Below are positions 51,310-59,373 of a DNA stretch of 64,000 nucleotides, one piece after another. The stretch lies in the NCBI GenBank assembly GCA_002404015.1, contig DHIW01000064.1, positions 60,127-124,126 of the forward strand, written 5' to 3'. The notes under the pieces are model-generated. The model made no database searches, was not told the DNA's origin, and saw nothing but the letters and a program-made list of their open reading frames with translations. Origin of the DNA: Chloroflexi bacterium UBA4736. Its GTDB lineage: Bacteria; Chloroflexota; Dormibacteria; Dormibacterales; Dormibacteraceae. The position numbers and the translations under genes are program-made. Numbering within the stretch: the first letter of the stretch is position 1; every line of letters starts with the position of its first letter.

Positions 51310-51678
51310 ATGAGCGATCTCCGCTTCAGCCCCGCACACCTCTGGGCTCGCCTGGAAGGCGAGGAGGCCGTCGTCGGTGTCTCCGATTTCCTCCAGGACC
51401 AGCTAGGCGACATCACGCTAGTCGAGCTGCCCGACTTCGGGGACGTGCTCCGCCAGTCGCGGCGAATGGGCCGGCTGGAGTCGGAGGAGAACTCGGCGCC
51501 GCTCGAGGCGCCCATCAGCGGCGAGGTGCTCGACGTCAATGGAGAGGTGCTGGAGGCCCCCGACCTCGTCAACTCCGATCCCTACGGGAGCGGCTGGCTG
51601 CTCCGGATGCGCCTGGACGATCCCTCGGAGCTGGCGGAGCTGATGTCCGAAGAGGAGTACCTGGAGCTTACGACCTAG
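51310..51678 (+). CDS. GcvH-like protein lacking the lipoyl lysine
   Basis: The 122-aa protein aligns without gaps to glycine cleavage H protein in its core: FSPAHLWARLEGEEAVVGVSD, then GDITLVELPDFGD, then APISGEVLDVNGE and LVNSDPYGSGWLLRM. At the lipoylation site the usual ESVKAASD is ESEENSAP, so the modified lysine is glutamate. It cannot carry lipoate at the normal place. The downstream gene encodes dihydrolipoamide dehydrogenase. It may be a structural or regulatory H-protein paralogue; its function is open. Confidence 0.8.
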   Translation: MSDLRFSPAHLWARLEGEEAVVGVSDFLQDQLGDITLVELPDFGDVLRQSRRMGRLESEENSAPLEAPISGEVLDVNGEVLEAPDLVNSDPYGSGWLLRMRLDDPSELAELMSEEEYLELTT

Positions 51679-51759
51679 CAGGCCGCTGAAAAAGGAATCG
51701 ACGGTGCTTCGGCGCCCATGCGGCCACCGAATCCATCGCCGACCTTTTTCAACACCCTG
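51679..51759 (+). repeat. MITE-like repeat, copy B (internally deleted)
   Basis: The 81-bp copy has both inverted ends (CAGGCCGCTGAAAAAGG at left and CCTTTTTCAACACCCTG at right) but lacks the middle found in copy C. It begins directly after the TAG stop codon of the GcvH-like gene. Confidence 0.88.
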
Positions 51760-51817
51760 CTGGAGGCTCGGCCGGCTTTTCGGCGGGATCTCCGGCTCCG
51801 CTAGCCTTGTAGTCCTG

Positions 51818-53194
51818 ATGCCCGACTTCGATCTCACCGTGATCGGCTCCGGCCCCGGCGGCTACGTGGCGGCCATCCACGCCGCCCGGCTGGGCGCCAA
51901 GGTCGCGATCGTCGAGCAGAAGGCGAGCGAATGGGGCGGCACCTGTCTCAACTGGGGCTGTATACCCACCAAGGCCCTGATCCAGAGCGCCGAGGTGTTC
52001 TCGGCCGTGCGCCGGGCCGGCGAGTTCGGGGTGAAGGTGGGGGAGCCCGAGGTCGACTGGCCGGCGATGCAGGCGCGCAAGGACAAGGTCGTCGCCGGCA
52101 TGCGGCAGGGCGTCCAGGGGCTGCTGAAGGCGAACGGCGTCGAGATGATCGTCGGCCGGGGGCGGCTGGCGGGCGGCCGGCGGGTGGCGGTTGACGGCCG
52201 GGAGCTCGAAGCCGGCCACGTGCTGCTGGCGCCCGGCTCGGTGGTGGCGCTGCCGCCGCTGCCAGGCGCCGAGGCGGCCCTGACCAGCGACACCATCCTG
52301 GGCCTGAAGGAGCTCCCCAGCCGGCTCGTCGTCATCGGCGGGGGGGTGGTGGGCATGGAGTTCGTGGGCATCTTCAGCCTGCTCGGCTCGAATGTGACCG
52401 TGATCGAGATGATGGACCAGCTGCTCACCCCTCTCGACCCGGACGTCGCCGGGCGTTTCCAGCAGCTGATGGCCAAGAGGGGAGTCGAGTTCCACCTGGG
52501 CGCCAAGGTGGAGGCGATCGAGAAGGCCGGCCCTGGCTTCCGAGTCAGGTTCTCGGGCGGCGAGGTCGAGGCCGACCAGGTGCTCGTGGCCACCGGCAGG
52601 AGTCCCAACACGGCCGACCTCGGACTCGAGGAGGCGGGCGTCGGCCTGGACCGCGGCGCCATCAAGGTCGACCCCCACCTGCGCACCTCGTTGGAGGGGG
52701 TGTACGCCATCGGCGACGCAACGGCGATCTCCATGCTGGCCCACACCGCCTCCTACCAGGGCGAGATCGCGGTGGCCAACGCGCTTGGCGAGAAGCTGAT
52801 CAGCGCCGACTACAGCGCGATCCCGGCCTGCATCTACACCGACCCCGAGATCGCGTTCGTGGGCCTGTCCGAGGCGCAGGCCAGGGCGGCCGGAGAGGAG
52901 GTCAAGGTCGGCGCGTTTCCCTTCTCGGCTTTGGGCCGGGCCATGATCCTGGGGGAGACGGCCGGCCAGGTGAAGGTGGTCGCCGATGGGTCGGGCTACA
53001 TCCTGGGGGTGACGATCATGGGACCGCGGGCCACGGACCTGATCGCCGAGGCCGTGCTGGCGCTCCACCAGGGCATCACGGCGGCGGAGCTGGCCCACGC
53101 CGTCCACGCCCATCCCACGCTGCCGGAGGCACTTGCGGAGGCCGCCCTGGACGTCGACGGCCGGGCGGTCCATATCGCGCCCCGCAAGCGCTGA
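51818..53194 (+). CDS. lpdA: Dihydrolipoamide dehydrogenase
   Basis: The 458-aa FAD/NAD disulfide oxidoreductase reoxidises dihydrolipoamide in 2-oxoacid dehydrogenase or glycine cleavage complexes. The FAD motif is VIGSGPGGYVAAIHAARLGA, the redox disulfide is GGTCLNWGCIPTKAL, the NAD motif is VVIGGGVVGMEFVGIFSLLG, and the second FAD motif is VYAIGDATA. The C-terminal His-Glu pair is in HAHPTLPEAL. ATG 51818 starts about 60 bp after repeat copy B. Confidence 0.95.
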   Translation: MPDFDLTVIGSGPGGYVAAIHAARLGAKVAIVEQKASEWGGTCLNWGCIPTKALIQSAEVFSAVRRAGEFGVKVGEPEVDWPAMQARKDKVVAGMRQGVQGLLKANGVEMIVGRGRLAGGRRVAVDGRELEAGHVLLAPGSVVALPPLPGAEAALTSDTILGLKELPSRLVVIGGGVVGMEFVGIFSLLGSNVTVIEMMDQLLTPLDPDVAGRFQQLMAKRGVEFHLGAKVEAIEKAGPGFRVRFSGGEVEADQVLVATGRSPNTADLGLEEAGVGLDRGAIKVDPHLRTSLEGVYAIGDATAISMLAHTASYQGEIAVANALGEKLISADYSAIPACIYTDPEIAFVGLSEAQARAAGEEVKVGAFPFSALGRAMILGETAGQVKVVADGSGYILGVTIMGPRATDLIAEAVLALHQGITAAELAHAVHAHPTLPEALAEAALDVDGRAVHIAPRKR

Positions 53195-53238
53195 ACTGGT
53201 AGACAATCGCCGGCTGTGCTGAGTACGCTGGCCGCGCC

Positions 53239-53730
53239 ATGAACGACGCGGACGGCCCGTCGATCGGCCACCTGAGGACCAAGCACCGATCGCTCGCGGT
53301 CCAACACAAGCACCCGGTGAACGTTGCCCACTACCACCAGGCGACGTTCGCACAGCGGCTGGCGGACCGGACGGCGAACACGATCGGTTCCTGGCCGTTC
53401 CTGATCGGCCAGTCCCTCTTCATGGCGGCCTGGATCGTGGTGAACGCCGTCGGGGTCCTGGCCCTCCACTGGGACCCCTACCCATTCATCTTCCTGAACC
53501 TGCTCCTGTCCTTCCAGGCGACCTACGCCGGGCCGGTTCTACTCCTGGCCGCCAACCGGCACGCCCAGAAGGACCGGCTGACGCTCGAGCACGCCGCCCA
53601 CGAGGCTCACGAGGGTGGGGAGCGCATCCGGAAGATCCTGATCCAGATCAAGGAGAACACCGACCTCACCAACCAGATCCTGTCGGAGCTGGAGGCGGCC
53701 GACGCCGCGCCCCAGGGCAGTCGAAGCTGA
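53239..53730 (+). CDS. DUF1003 family membrane protein (first of pair)
   Basis: The 163-aa protein has an N-terminal cytosolic region (QRLADRTANTIGSWPFLIGQ), two membrane helices (FMAAWIVVNAVGVLA and FIFLNLLLSFQATYAGPVLLLAA) around HWDPYPF, and the end RHAQKDRLTLEHAAHEA followed by a charged helix. These features define DUF1003, whose function is unknown. Its stop overlaps the start of the next, homologous gene, pointing to a tandem duplication. Confidence 0.85.
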   Translation: MNDADGPSIGHLRTKHRSLAVQHKHPVNVAHYHQATFAQRLADRTANTIGSWPFLIGQSLFMAAWIVVNAVGVLALHWDPYPFIFLNLLLSFQATYAGPVLLLAANRHAQKDRLTLEHAAHEAHEGGERIRKILIQIKENTDLTNQILSELEAADAAPQGSRS

Positions 53731-54185
53731 TGGCTGTCGACTCAGGGGCCGATCAGAAGCAGAAGCGGCGCCACGCCCACCCCGTGAACCGGCTGATCCA
53801 CGAGGAGGCGACGCTCAGAGAGCGCGTCGCCGACCGGACCTCGGCCGTCATCGGCTCCTGGCGGTTCCTGATCATCCAGAGCGCCCTGATCACGCTGTGG
53901 ATCTGCTTCAACGTCTTTGCCCTGGTCCATCATTGGGATCCCTACCCCTTCTTTCTCCTCAACTTCGCGTTCAGCTTCCAGGCCGCCTTCACAGGCCCGG
54001 TGCTGCTGCTGGCCGGCAACCGCCAGGCCCAGAAGGACCGTCTGATGCTCGAGCACACAGCCGAGGAGTCGGAGACCAGCGAGAAGACCACGATCGAGAT
54101 CCTGGAGGAGATCGAGCGCAACACCGCCTGTACGCTCGACGTCCTCAAGCGCGTCCGCGCCCAGAGGCTGGGCCAGAAGGCCTAG
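53730..54185 (+). CDS. DUF1003 family membrane protein (second of pair)
   Basis: The 151-aa paralogue of the preceding protein has ERVADRTSAVIGSWRFLIIQS, HHWDPYPFFLLNFAFSFQAA, FTGPVLLLAGNRQAQKDRLM and a C-terminal charged helix. The two probably form a heteromeric membrane complex. ATG 53730 overlaps the upstream stop codon by one base. Repeat copy C follows 11 nt after its stop. Confidence 0.85.
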   Translation: MAVDSGADQKQKRRHAHPVNRLIHEEATLRERVADRTSAVIGSWRFLIIQSALITLWICFNVFALVHHWDPYPFFLLNFAFSFQAAFTGPVLLLAGNRQAQKDRLMLEHTAEESETSEKTTIEILEEIERNTACTLDVLKRVRAQRLGQKA

Positions 54186-54196
54186 CCCTGCCGTAG

Positions 54197-54372
54197 CAGG
54201 CCGTTGAAAAAGGAATCGACGGTGCTTCGGCGCCCATGTGGCCATCTCCGTTGTTGGCTCCTGCGATCCTCGCGACGCGTATCTCCAATACGCTTTGCTC
54301 CGGTTCTCGGAGCCGCCTAGGAGCTGGGCCACCTGGCCACCGAATCCCTCGCCGACCTTTTTCAACACCCTG
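54197..54372 (+). repeat. MITE-like repeat, copy C (full length, 176 bp)
   Basis: The element is bounded by imperfect inverted ends CAGGCCGTTGAAAAAGG and CCTTTTTCAACACCCTG, extendable to TAGCAGG...CCCTGCTA. Copies A, B and D match parts of it. It has no coding capacity. The right end directly abuts the TAG stop codon (54375-54373) of the minus-strand zinc-ribbon gene. Confidence 0.9.
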
Positions 54373-54921
54373 CTAGCCGATCCCGAACGCGCGCCTGGTG
54401 GCGCGGCGCATCAGCAGGTAGAGGACAGGGATCCCGACCAGCAGCAGCGACCACACCGCCGCCACCAGGACCGCCACCGTCCAGCCCCACGTGGTGCGCC
54501 GGCGCAGCCCGAAATAGGCCGCCGCGTGCAGGACTGCGGCGACCGCGTAGAGCGCCAGGCTGAGTGCCAGAGCGAAGCTCGCGAAACCGGGGTCGTTCAT
54601 GCCGGGGAAGTTGACGCCGGACTGAGTGATGTACACATGGGTCCCGTTCGGTGCCACCAGGTAGGCGGCGGCGCGCGCACACGTGATCAGCCAGTACACG
54701 GCGCCGCCCGCGTACAGCCAGGGCAGGAGCGCCAGGCCGGTCGCCGTGCGGGTCGGCTCCTCAGGATTGAAGGCAGGCGTGCCCGGGCTGGGCGGCGCCA
54801 GGCCGGTCGGCGGCGGGATGGCGCCCGGCCAGCGCTCGGTGCCGCAGCGAAAGCAGAAGCGGTGGCCGGTTTCCAGCTTCTCTCCGCACTCGATGCAGTA
54901 GCCGGTGCCGTGCAGGGCCAA
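54373..54921 (-). CDS. Zinc-ribbon membrane protein
   Basis: The 182-aa protein begins with a zinc ribbon (YCIECGEKLETGHRFCFRCGTER; two CxxC pairs), then a Pro-rich linker and about four membrane helices. There is no enzymatic motif. Such zinc-ribbon/TM proteins are common and of unknown function. The start ATG is at 54921; its stop codon coincides with the edge of repeat copy C. Confidence 0.7.
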   Translation of the reverse strand: MALHGTGYCIECGEKLETGHRFCFRCGTERWPGAIPPPTGLAPPSPGTPAFNPEEPTRTATGLALLPWLYAGGAVYWLITCARAAAYLVAPNGTHVYITQSGVNFPGMNDPGFASFALALSLALYAVAAVLHAAAYFGLRRRTTWGWTVAVLVAAVWSLLLVGIPVLYLLMRRATRRAFGIG

Positions 54922-54967
54922 GTCGCCGCGATTATCTCAACCAGGCTCCCGAATACTGCGCCCGGGG

Positions 54968-54996
54968 TTGACAAAGACTACATGGCGGGGTATAAC
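54968..54996 (+). promoter_or_regulatory. Near-consensus sigma-70-type promoter
   Basis: TTGACA (54968-54973), a 17-bp spacer and TATAAC (54991-54996) make an almost perfect housekeeping promoter. Transcription would start near 55003, leaving about 190 nt before the next start codon at 55193. Confidence 0.75.
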
Positions 54997-55002
54997 TTGC
55001 TC

Positions 55003-55192
55003 CGGGACACAACATATCGTAGCCAACGTCTTAGTTTGTTGGTCCCACGGCTCAGCAACAGGCAGGCGCACGCAGCAACGTCGCAGCCCACGTCCCCGAA
55101 CAGGTCACACCACCGCCTGCCTGTTCGCATCCCCTCACGCAAGGCCCGGATTCGGGCAAAGCTGGGCTCCCGGTAAACTGCCACCCGGAACC
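55003..55192 (+). ncRNA. Structured leader or small RNA candidate
   Basis: The stretch after the strong promoter has no convincing ORF. It contains a long-range inverted repeat AACAGGCAGGCG / CGCCTGCCTGTT (about 55059-55070 and 55117-55128) and a smaller stem CCAAC/GTTGG (near 55020-55037). It could be a 5' UTR with a regulatory structure for the gene at 55193 or an independent RNA. No known RNA signature (SRP, 6S, RNase P, tmRNA) was recognised and no terminator is seen. Confidence 0.3.
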
Positions 55193-55525
55193 ATGCCGCG
55201 CAAAACCAAGAGGAAGGCCGGAAAGCGGCCTAACCGCCCACCCCTGACCGGCACCCCGGCGTCAGCGGCGCGTCCGCAGTCGGCCGCGCCCACCAGGGTG
55301 GGGGGCGACCAGGCGCTCGTCCGCTCGGTCGAGATGTCGCTGGCGCCGCGGACGGGGGCGCCCCGGCGGGGCGGCCGCATCGTGCTCGAGGACGCCGATC
55401 CCGCCATTCCGCTCGACCGGGTGCCCTACTTCACCCGCGACCTGGCCCGGCTCGGCATCGTGGCGGCGGTCATGGTCGCCCTGCTCATCGGGGGCGCCCA
55501 GCTAATCCCGCTGGTGATCAAGTAG
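55193..55525 (+). CDS. Small basic, tail-anchored-type membrane protein
   Basis: The 110-aa protein has a very basic N-terminus (PRKTKRKAGKRPNRPP), a disordered middle, a short conserved-looking segment (DRVPYFTRDLARLG) and one C-terminal membrane helix (IVAAVMVALLIGGAQLIPLVI). The topology is that of a tail-anchored protein, which is notable next to an ArsA/Get3-like gene. No family could be named. ATG 55193 has only a weak GGAA before it. Confidence 0.6.
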   Translation: MPRKTKRKAGKRPNRPPLTGTPASAARPQSAAPTRVGGDQALVRSVEMSLAPRTGAPRRGGRIVLEDADPAIPLDRVPYFTRDLARLGIVAAVMVALLIGGAQLIPLVIK

Positions 55526-55542
55526 GCCCGACCGAGATCATC

Positions 55543-55887
55543 CTGGCCGCAGGCGTCGTCGCCAGCCTGGGCCTGGCCGCGATCAGCCTGCGCCGCTCAG
55601 CCGACCTCGCCCGCCGCCTGGAGCGCCGGCCCCGGGGGGAGCCGGCGCCGGCCGGCCCGCGGGCCCTCCAGCACGTGGGGGTCGTGCGGTTCAATCCCTA
55701 TCACGACACCGGCGGCGACTATTCGTTCGCGGTCGCGCTGCTCGACGCGGGCGGCGACGGGGTCGTGCTGACCGGCCTCTATCACCGGGATCGCTGCCGT
55801 GTCTACGCCAAGCAGGTTCGGGCCGGCGAGGCCGAGCAGACTCTCACCGATGAGGAGCGGCAGGCCATCCGGCAGGCCCTCGGCTAG
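55543..55887 (+). CDS. DUF4446 family protein
   Basis: The frame encodes an N-terminal membrane helix (LAAGVVASLGLAAISL) and the DUF4446 core: HVGVVRFNPYHDTGGDYSFA, VALLDAGGDGVVLTGLYHRD and the ending LTDEERQAIRQAL. No ATG, GTG or TTG lies upstream of the core; the first is GTG 55675, which would remove the helix. CTG 55543 is the most plausible start. The family is a small membrane-linked protein of unknown role, usually near parA/soj-like or selA genes. It follows the previous gene by 17 nt. Confidence 0.7.
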   Translation: MAAGVVASLGLAAISLRRSADLARRLERRPRGEPAPAGPRALQHVGVVRFNPYHDTGGDYSFAVALLDAGGDGVVLTGLYHRDRCRVYAKQVRAGEAEQTLTDEERQAIRQALG

Positions 55888-55943
55888 CAGGGCTGCTGGG
55901 GCTCCGGCCGAACCTCTTCGGGGGCGCCCCCTACACTCAGACG

Positions 55944-57107
55944 GTGCGGGTCATCCTGTTCACCGGCAAGGGCGGCGTCGGCAAGACCTCGGTCGCCGCC
56001 GCCACCGCCATGCGCTGCGCCCGCCTGGGCTACCGCACGGTCGTTATGAGCACGGACCCGGCGCACTCGCTGGGAGACTCCTTCGACATCCAGCTCGGGC
56101 AGACCCTGACCAAGATCGGGGACAACCTCTGGGCCCACGAGGTGTCGGCGCTCCACGAGATGGAGCGGCACTGGAAGAAGCTGCACGAGTACGCGGTCCA
56201 CGTCTTCGCCAGCCAGGGCCTCGACGACGTGGTGGCGGAGGAGGTGGCCAACCCGCCCGGGATGGACGAGGTGGCCTCGCTCATGTGGATCAAGCACTAC
56301 GCCGAGCGCGACGACCACGACGTGATCATCGTGGACTGCGCGCCGACCGGCGAGACGCTGCAGCTCCTGATGTTCCCGGACGCGGCGCGCTGGTGGCTGG
56401 ACAAGGTCTATCCCTGGGAGCGGCGCGCCATGAAGCTGGCCCGCCCGCTTCTGCAGCCGATGATGGACGTGCCCCTGCCCACGGACGAGGTCTTCGCCTC
56501 CATCAAGGACCTGCTGCTCGACATCGAGGGCATGAAGCGGGTCCTCACGGACAGCTCGGTCACCTCGATGCGCATCGTGCTGAACCTGGAGAAGATGGTC
56601 GTCAAGGAGGCCAAGCGGGCCTTCACGTACCTGAGCCTTTTCGGCTACGTCACCGACGCCGTGATCGTCAACCGGCTGCTGCCCGAGGGCTTGCAGGACG
56701 ACCTCTTCCGCAAGTGGCAGCAGATCCACCAGCGCTACGCGGGCGAGGTCGAGGACTCCTTCTCGCCGCTGCCGATCCTCAACGTCCCGCTGTTCGACGA
56801 GGAGGTGGTGGGGGAGAGGATGCTGCTCAGGATGGCGGACGCCATCTACGGCGAGCGCGATCCTGCCGAGCGCTTCTATGAGGGCAGCTCCCAGCGCGTC
56901 GAGAAGGTCGGCACCGAGTACGTGCTGAGCCTCAAGGTACCGTTCGTGGACCGCTCGGAGATCGACCTCTCGCGCCAGGACGGCGAGCTGTTCGTGACCA
57001 TCGGCAACTACCGGCGGGAGATCGCCCTGCCGCGCGTGCTGGCGCAGCGGGAGACGAGGGGAGCCACCATCGAGGACGGCGAGCTCAAGATCAGGTTCGG
57101 CAAGTGA
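55944..57107 (+). CDS. ArsA/Get3-like anion-transporting ATPase family protein
   Basis: The 387-aa P-loop ATPase has the deviant Walker A FTGKGGVGKTSVAAATAM, switch I STDPAHSLGDSF, switch II IVDCAPTGETL, and the A-loop-like VNRLLPEG. The last ~90 residues resemble an Hsp20/p23-like beta domain (YVLSLKVPFVDRSEIDLSRQ, DGELFVTIGNYRREIALP), as in several bacterial Get3-like proteins. There is no arsenic-operon neighbour, so a chaperone or membrane-protein targeting role is more likely than arsenite export. GTG 55944. Confidence 0.88.
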   Translation: MRVILFTGKGGVGKTSVAAATAMRCARLGYRTVVMSTDPAHSLGDSFDIQLGQTLTKIGDNLWAHEVSALHEMERHWKKLHEYAVHVFASQGLDDVVAEEVANPPGMDEVASLMWIKHYAERDDHDVIIVDCAPTGETLQLLMFPDAARWWLDKVYPWERRAMKLARPLLQPMMDVPLPTDEVFASIKDLLLDIEGMKRVLTDSSVTSMRIVLNLEKMVVKEAKRAFTYLSLFGYVTDAVIVNRLLPEGLQDDLFRKWQQIHQRYAGEVEDSFSPLPILNVPLFDEEVVGERMLLRMADAIYGERDPAERFYEGSSQRVEKVGTEYVLSLKVPFVDRSEIDLSRQDGELFVTIGNYRREIALPRVLAQRETRGATIEDGELKIRFGK

Positions 57108-57361
57108 GGCGGGACAACGAGCGCTGGCTCGAGGTCGCCAGCGAGCTGACCGACCGGATCGGAGGCCTCGTGCGGGACGTGATCCCGCCAGACGCTCAGC
57201 GCCACCTCCTGAACGCCCAGCGGGAGCTGTTGACCGCGCTCTTCCTGATCTACGAGCACCAGGCGGGAGCCCGTAGATCGTCAACGCCCAAGAAGCGCGC
57301 CGGTCGGCGCCCAACCGTTGCCCCGCCGAAGTCGCGCGTCAGAAAGATCGAGATCGACTAA
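57104..57361 (+). CDS. Small basic protein coupled to the ArsA-like gene
   Basis: The 85-aa product starts with GTG 57104 overlapping the previous stop. It has an amphipathic helical half (NERWLEVASELTDRIGGLVR, HLLNAQRELLTALFLIYEH) and a basic disordered tail (KKRAGRRPTVAPPKSRVRK). No family recognised. Operon position suggests it assists the ArsA/Get3-like ATPase. Confidence 0.6.
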   Translation: MRRDNERWLEVASELTDRIGGLVRDVIPPDAQRHLLNAQRELLTALFLIYEHQAGARRSSTPKKRAGRRPTVAPPKSRVRKIEID

Positions 57362-57364
57362 TTC

Positions 57365-58075
57365 GTGTTCGGCGACCCCATCCTCTTCCTGATCGGCGCC
57401 TTGTTCCTGGTGCCTGCCGTCCTGGTGGCCATCCCAGCACACGAGCTTGGACACGGCTTCGCCGCCCTCTTCATGGGCGATCCCACGCCGCGCAACCGCG
57501 GGTTCCTGCGACTTCAGCCGCGCCTGTACTTCAGCCCCTACGGCCTGCTCGCCGCGTTCCTCGCCAACGTGGCTTGGGGCGAGCCCGTCCCGGTCAACGA
57601 GTACCGGCTGGCCAGCGTCGGCCGCAAGCTCGTATACGCCCTCGGCGGGCCGGCGGCCAACCTCGCCGTGGCCGTGGTGACCGGCCTGGCCCTCCGCGCG
57701 CTGGGCGCGATGGGCGCCTTCCCCAGTCTCGGGAGCCTGGCCCAGCCCCCACTGGGCCTGCTCACGACGGCGATCTACGCCATCTACTTCCTGAACCTGG
57801 CGACCTTCGCCTTCCAGCTCCTGCCCATCCCCGGGCTGGACGGCTGGCGCGTCCTCGAGGCCCTCCTCCGGAACCGCAACCCGCGCTTCTTTTTCGACGC
57901 CTGGGCGAACCGGCAGACGATCTGGGTGGTCTGCGCCCTGGTCGTCTTCTTCGGCCCCGTACTGCTACGGTTCAGCGTCCTTGGCGCGGTGGTCGGGATC
58001 TTCTTCGAACCGGCCGCGGCGATAATCCTGGGCAGGTGCACCGTGTACGTCAGCCTTCAGCCCTGCCCGCTGTAG
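57365..58075 (+). CDS. M50-family (site-2 protease) membrane metalloprotease
   Basis: The 236-aa protein has the zinc motif in IPAHELGHGFAALFMGD (HExxH), GGPAANLAVAVV, and the second metal motif FQLLPIPGLDGWRVLEALL. These are features of rhomboid-independent S2P/Rip1-like and SpoIVFB-like intramembrane proteases. About five membrane helices are seen. GTG 57365 lies 3 nt after the previous gene. The 3' end overlaps the selA start by 40 bp. It probably cleaves a membrane-bound regulator; the substrate is unknown. Confidence 0.88.
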   Translation: MFGDPILFLIGALFLVPAVLVAIPAHELGHGFAALFMGDPTPRNRGFLRLQPRLYFSPYGLLAAFLANVAWGEPVPVNEYRLASVGRKLVYALGGPAANLAVAVVTGLALRALGAMGAFPSLGSLAQPPLGLLTTAIYAIYFLNLATFAFQLLPIPGLDGWRVLEALLRNRNPRFFFDAWANRQTIWVVCALVVFFGPVLLRFSVLGAVVGIFFEPAAAIILGRCTVYVSLQPCPL

Positions 58076-59373
58076 GTACGCTCCTGAACGAGGCCGGCTA
58101 CGTCCGGCTCAAGGAGCTCTACCCGCACAGCCTGCTGGCCGACGCCGTCCGCGAGGAGCTCGCGTCGGAGCGCTCGACAGGACCTCGGGAGGCAGCCCAG
58201 AGGCTGGCCGCCGTCGAGGAGCGGCTCCGGGACTGGACGGCGCCGCGGCTTCGGCGCGTCATCAACGGGACCGGGGTCGTGCTCCACACCAACCTGGGCC
58301 GGGCCCCCCTGTCCCGCTCGGCGGCGGCGGCGGTGGCAGAAGTGGCGGCGTCCTACTCCAACGTCGAGCTGGACCTGGAGAGCGGCCGCCGGGGCGACCG
58401 CCATCTGCTGGTGGCCGACCTGCTGCGCCGGCTGACAGGGGCCGAGGCCGCGCTCACCGTCAACAACAACGCCGCCGCCATCACGCTGGCGCTGGCGGCC
58501 CTCGGGCGCGGCCGCGAGGTGATCGTGTCCCGCGGCCAGCAGGTTGAGATCGGGGGCTCGTTCCGGATGCCGGACGTGATGCGCCTGTCGGGCGCGCGGA
58601 TGGTCGAGGTCGGCACGACCAACCGCACCCGCGCCGCCGACTACGAGGCCGCGCTGACGCCCCGAACAGGCGCCCTCCTGCACGTCCACACCTCCAACTA
58701 CAGGGTCAGCGGGTTCACCGAGAGCGCTTCGCTGGCCGAGCTGGCCGAGCTGGCGCGCGGGCGCGGAGTGCTGCTGATCGACGACCTCGGCAGCGGGGCG
58801 CTGGAACCGATTGCCGACGAGCCGACCGTGGCCGAGTCGCTGCGCTGGTCGGACGTGGTCACGTTCTCTGGGGACAAGCTCCTGGGCGGACCCCAGGCGG
58901 GCATCGCCCTGGGCCGGACGGAGCCGATCCGGAAGATGGCCAGGCACCCCCTGGCCCGCGCGGTCCGGATCGACAAGATGACCATGGCGGCCCTCGAGGC
59001 GACGCTCCGCGAGCGGCTCCTCGGCAAGCGCTCGCCGGTCGCCCAGATGCTGGCTGCCTCGCTGCCGGAGCTGAGGCGGCGGGCTGCCTTCGCCATGGTG
59101 AAGCTCCTGGAGCGCGGTGTGGCCTGTCGCCTGCTCGAGGCGGAGTCGGCGGTCGGCGGCGGCTCGCTGCCCGAGCACGGGCTGGCGACCGTCGTCCTGG
59201 CCATCGACGGCCCGGCCTCGCGCCTGGCGGCCGCCCTGCGCCGCGGTGATCCCCCGGTGCTCGCGCGCATCGAGGCGGACCTTTGCTGCGTCGACTTTCG
59301 GACCCTCCTGCGCGGCGAGGACGAGGCGCTCATCGACGCCGTGGAAGTCGCTGTCGGATCACTGCGACGGTGA
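58036..59373 (+). CDS. selA: L-seryl-tRNA(Sec) selenium transferase
   Basis: The 445-aa PLP enzyme converts seryl-tRNA(Sec) to selenocysteinyl-tRNA(Sec). It has [59 protein letters not shown] and the PLP lysine in [14 protein letters not shown]. Length and motif order are normal. GTG 58036 lies inside the end of the M50 gene in another frame. Its stop overlaps the selB start (GTGA). Confidence 0.93.
   Translation: MHRVRQPSALPAVGTLLNEAGYVRLKELYPHSLLADAVREELASERSTGPREAAQRLAAVEERLRDWTAPRLRRVINGTGVVLHTNLGRAPLSRSAAAAVAEVAASYSNVELDLESGRRGDRHLLVADLLRRLTGAEAALTVNNNAAAITLALAALGRGREVIVSRGQQVEIGGSFRMPDVMRLSGARMVEVGTTNRTRAADYEAALTPRTGALLHVHTSNYRVSGFTESASLAELAELARGRGVLLIDDLGSGALEPIADEPTVAESLRWSDVVTFSGDKLLGGPQAGIALGRTEPIRKMARHPLARAVRIDKMTMAALEATLRERLLGKRSPVAQMLAASLPELRRRAAFAMVKLLERGVACRLLEAESAVGGGSLPEHGLATVVLAIDGPASRLAAALRRGDPPVLARIEADLCCVDFRTLLRGEDEALIDAVEVAVGSLRR

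Noticed and set aside
55003-55192. SRP (4.5S), 6S or RNase P RNA
   Set aside because: The conserved cores (for example the SRP GGAAG/AGCAG loop) were not found, so only a generic structured leader is claimed.
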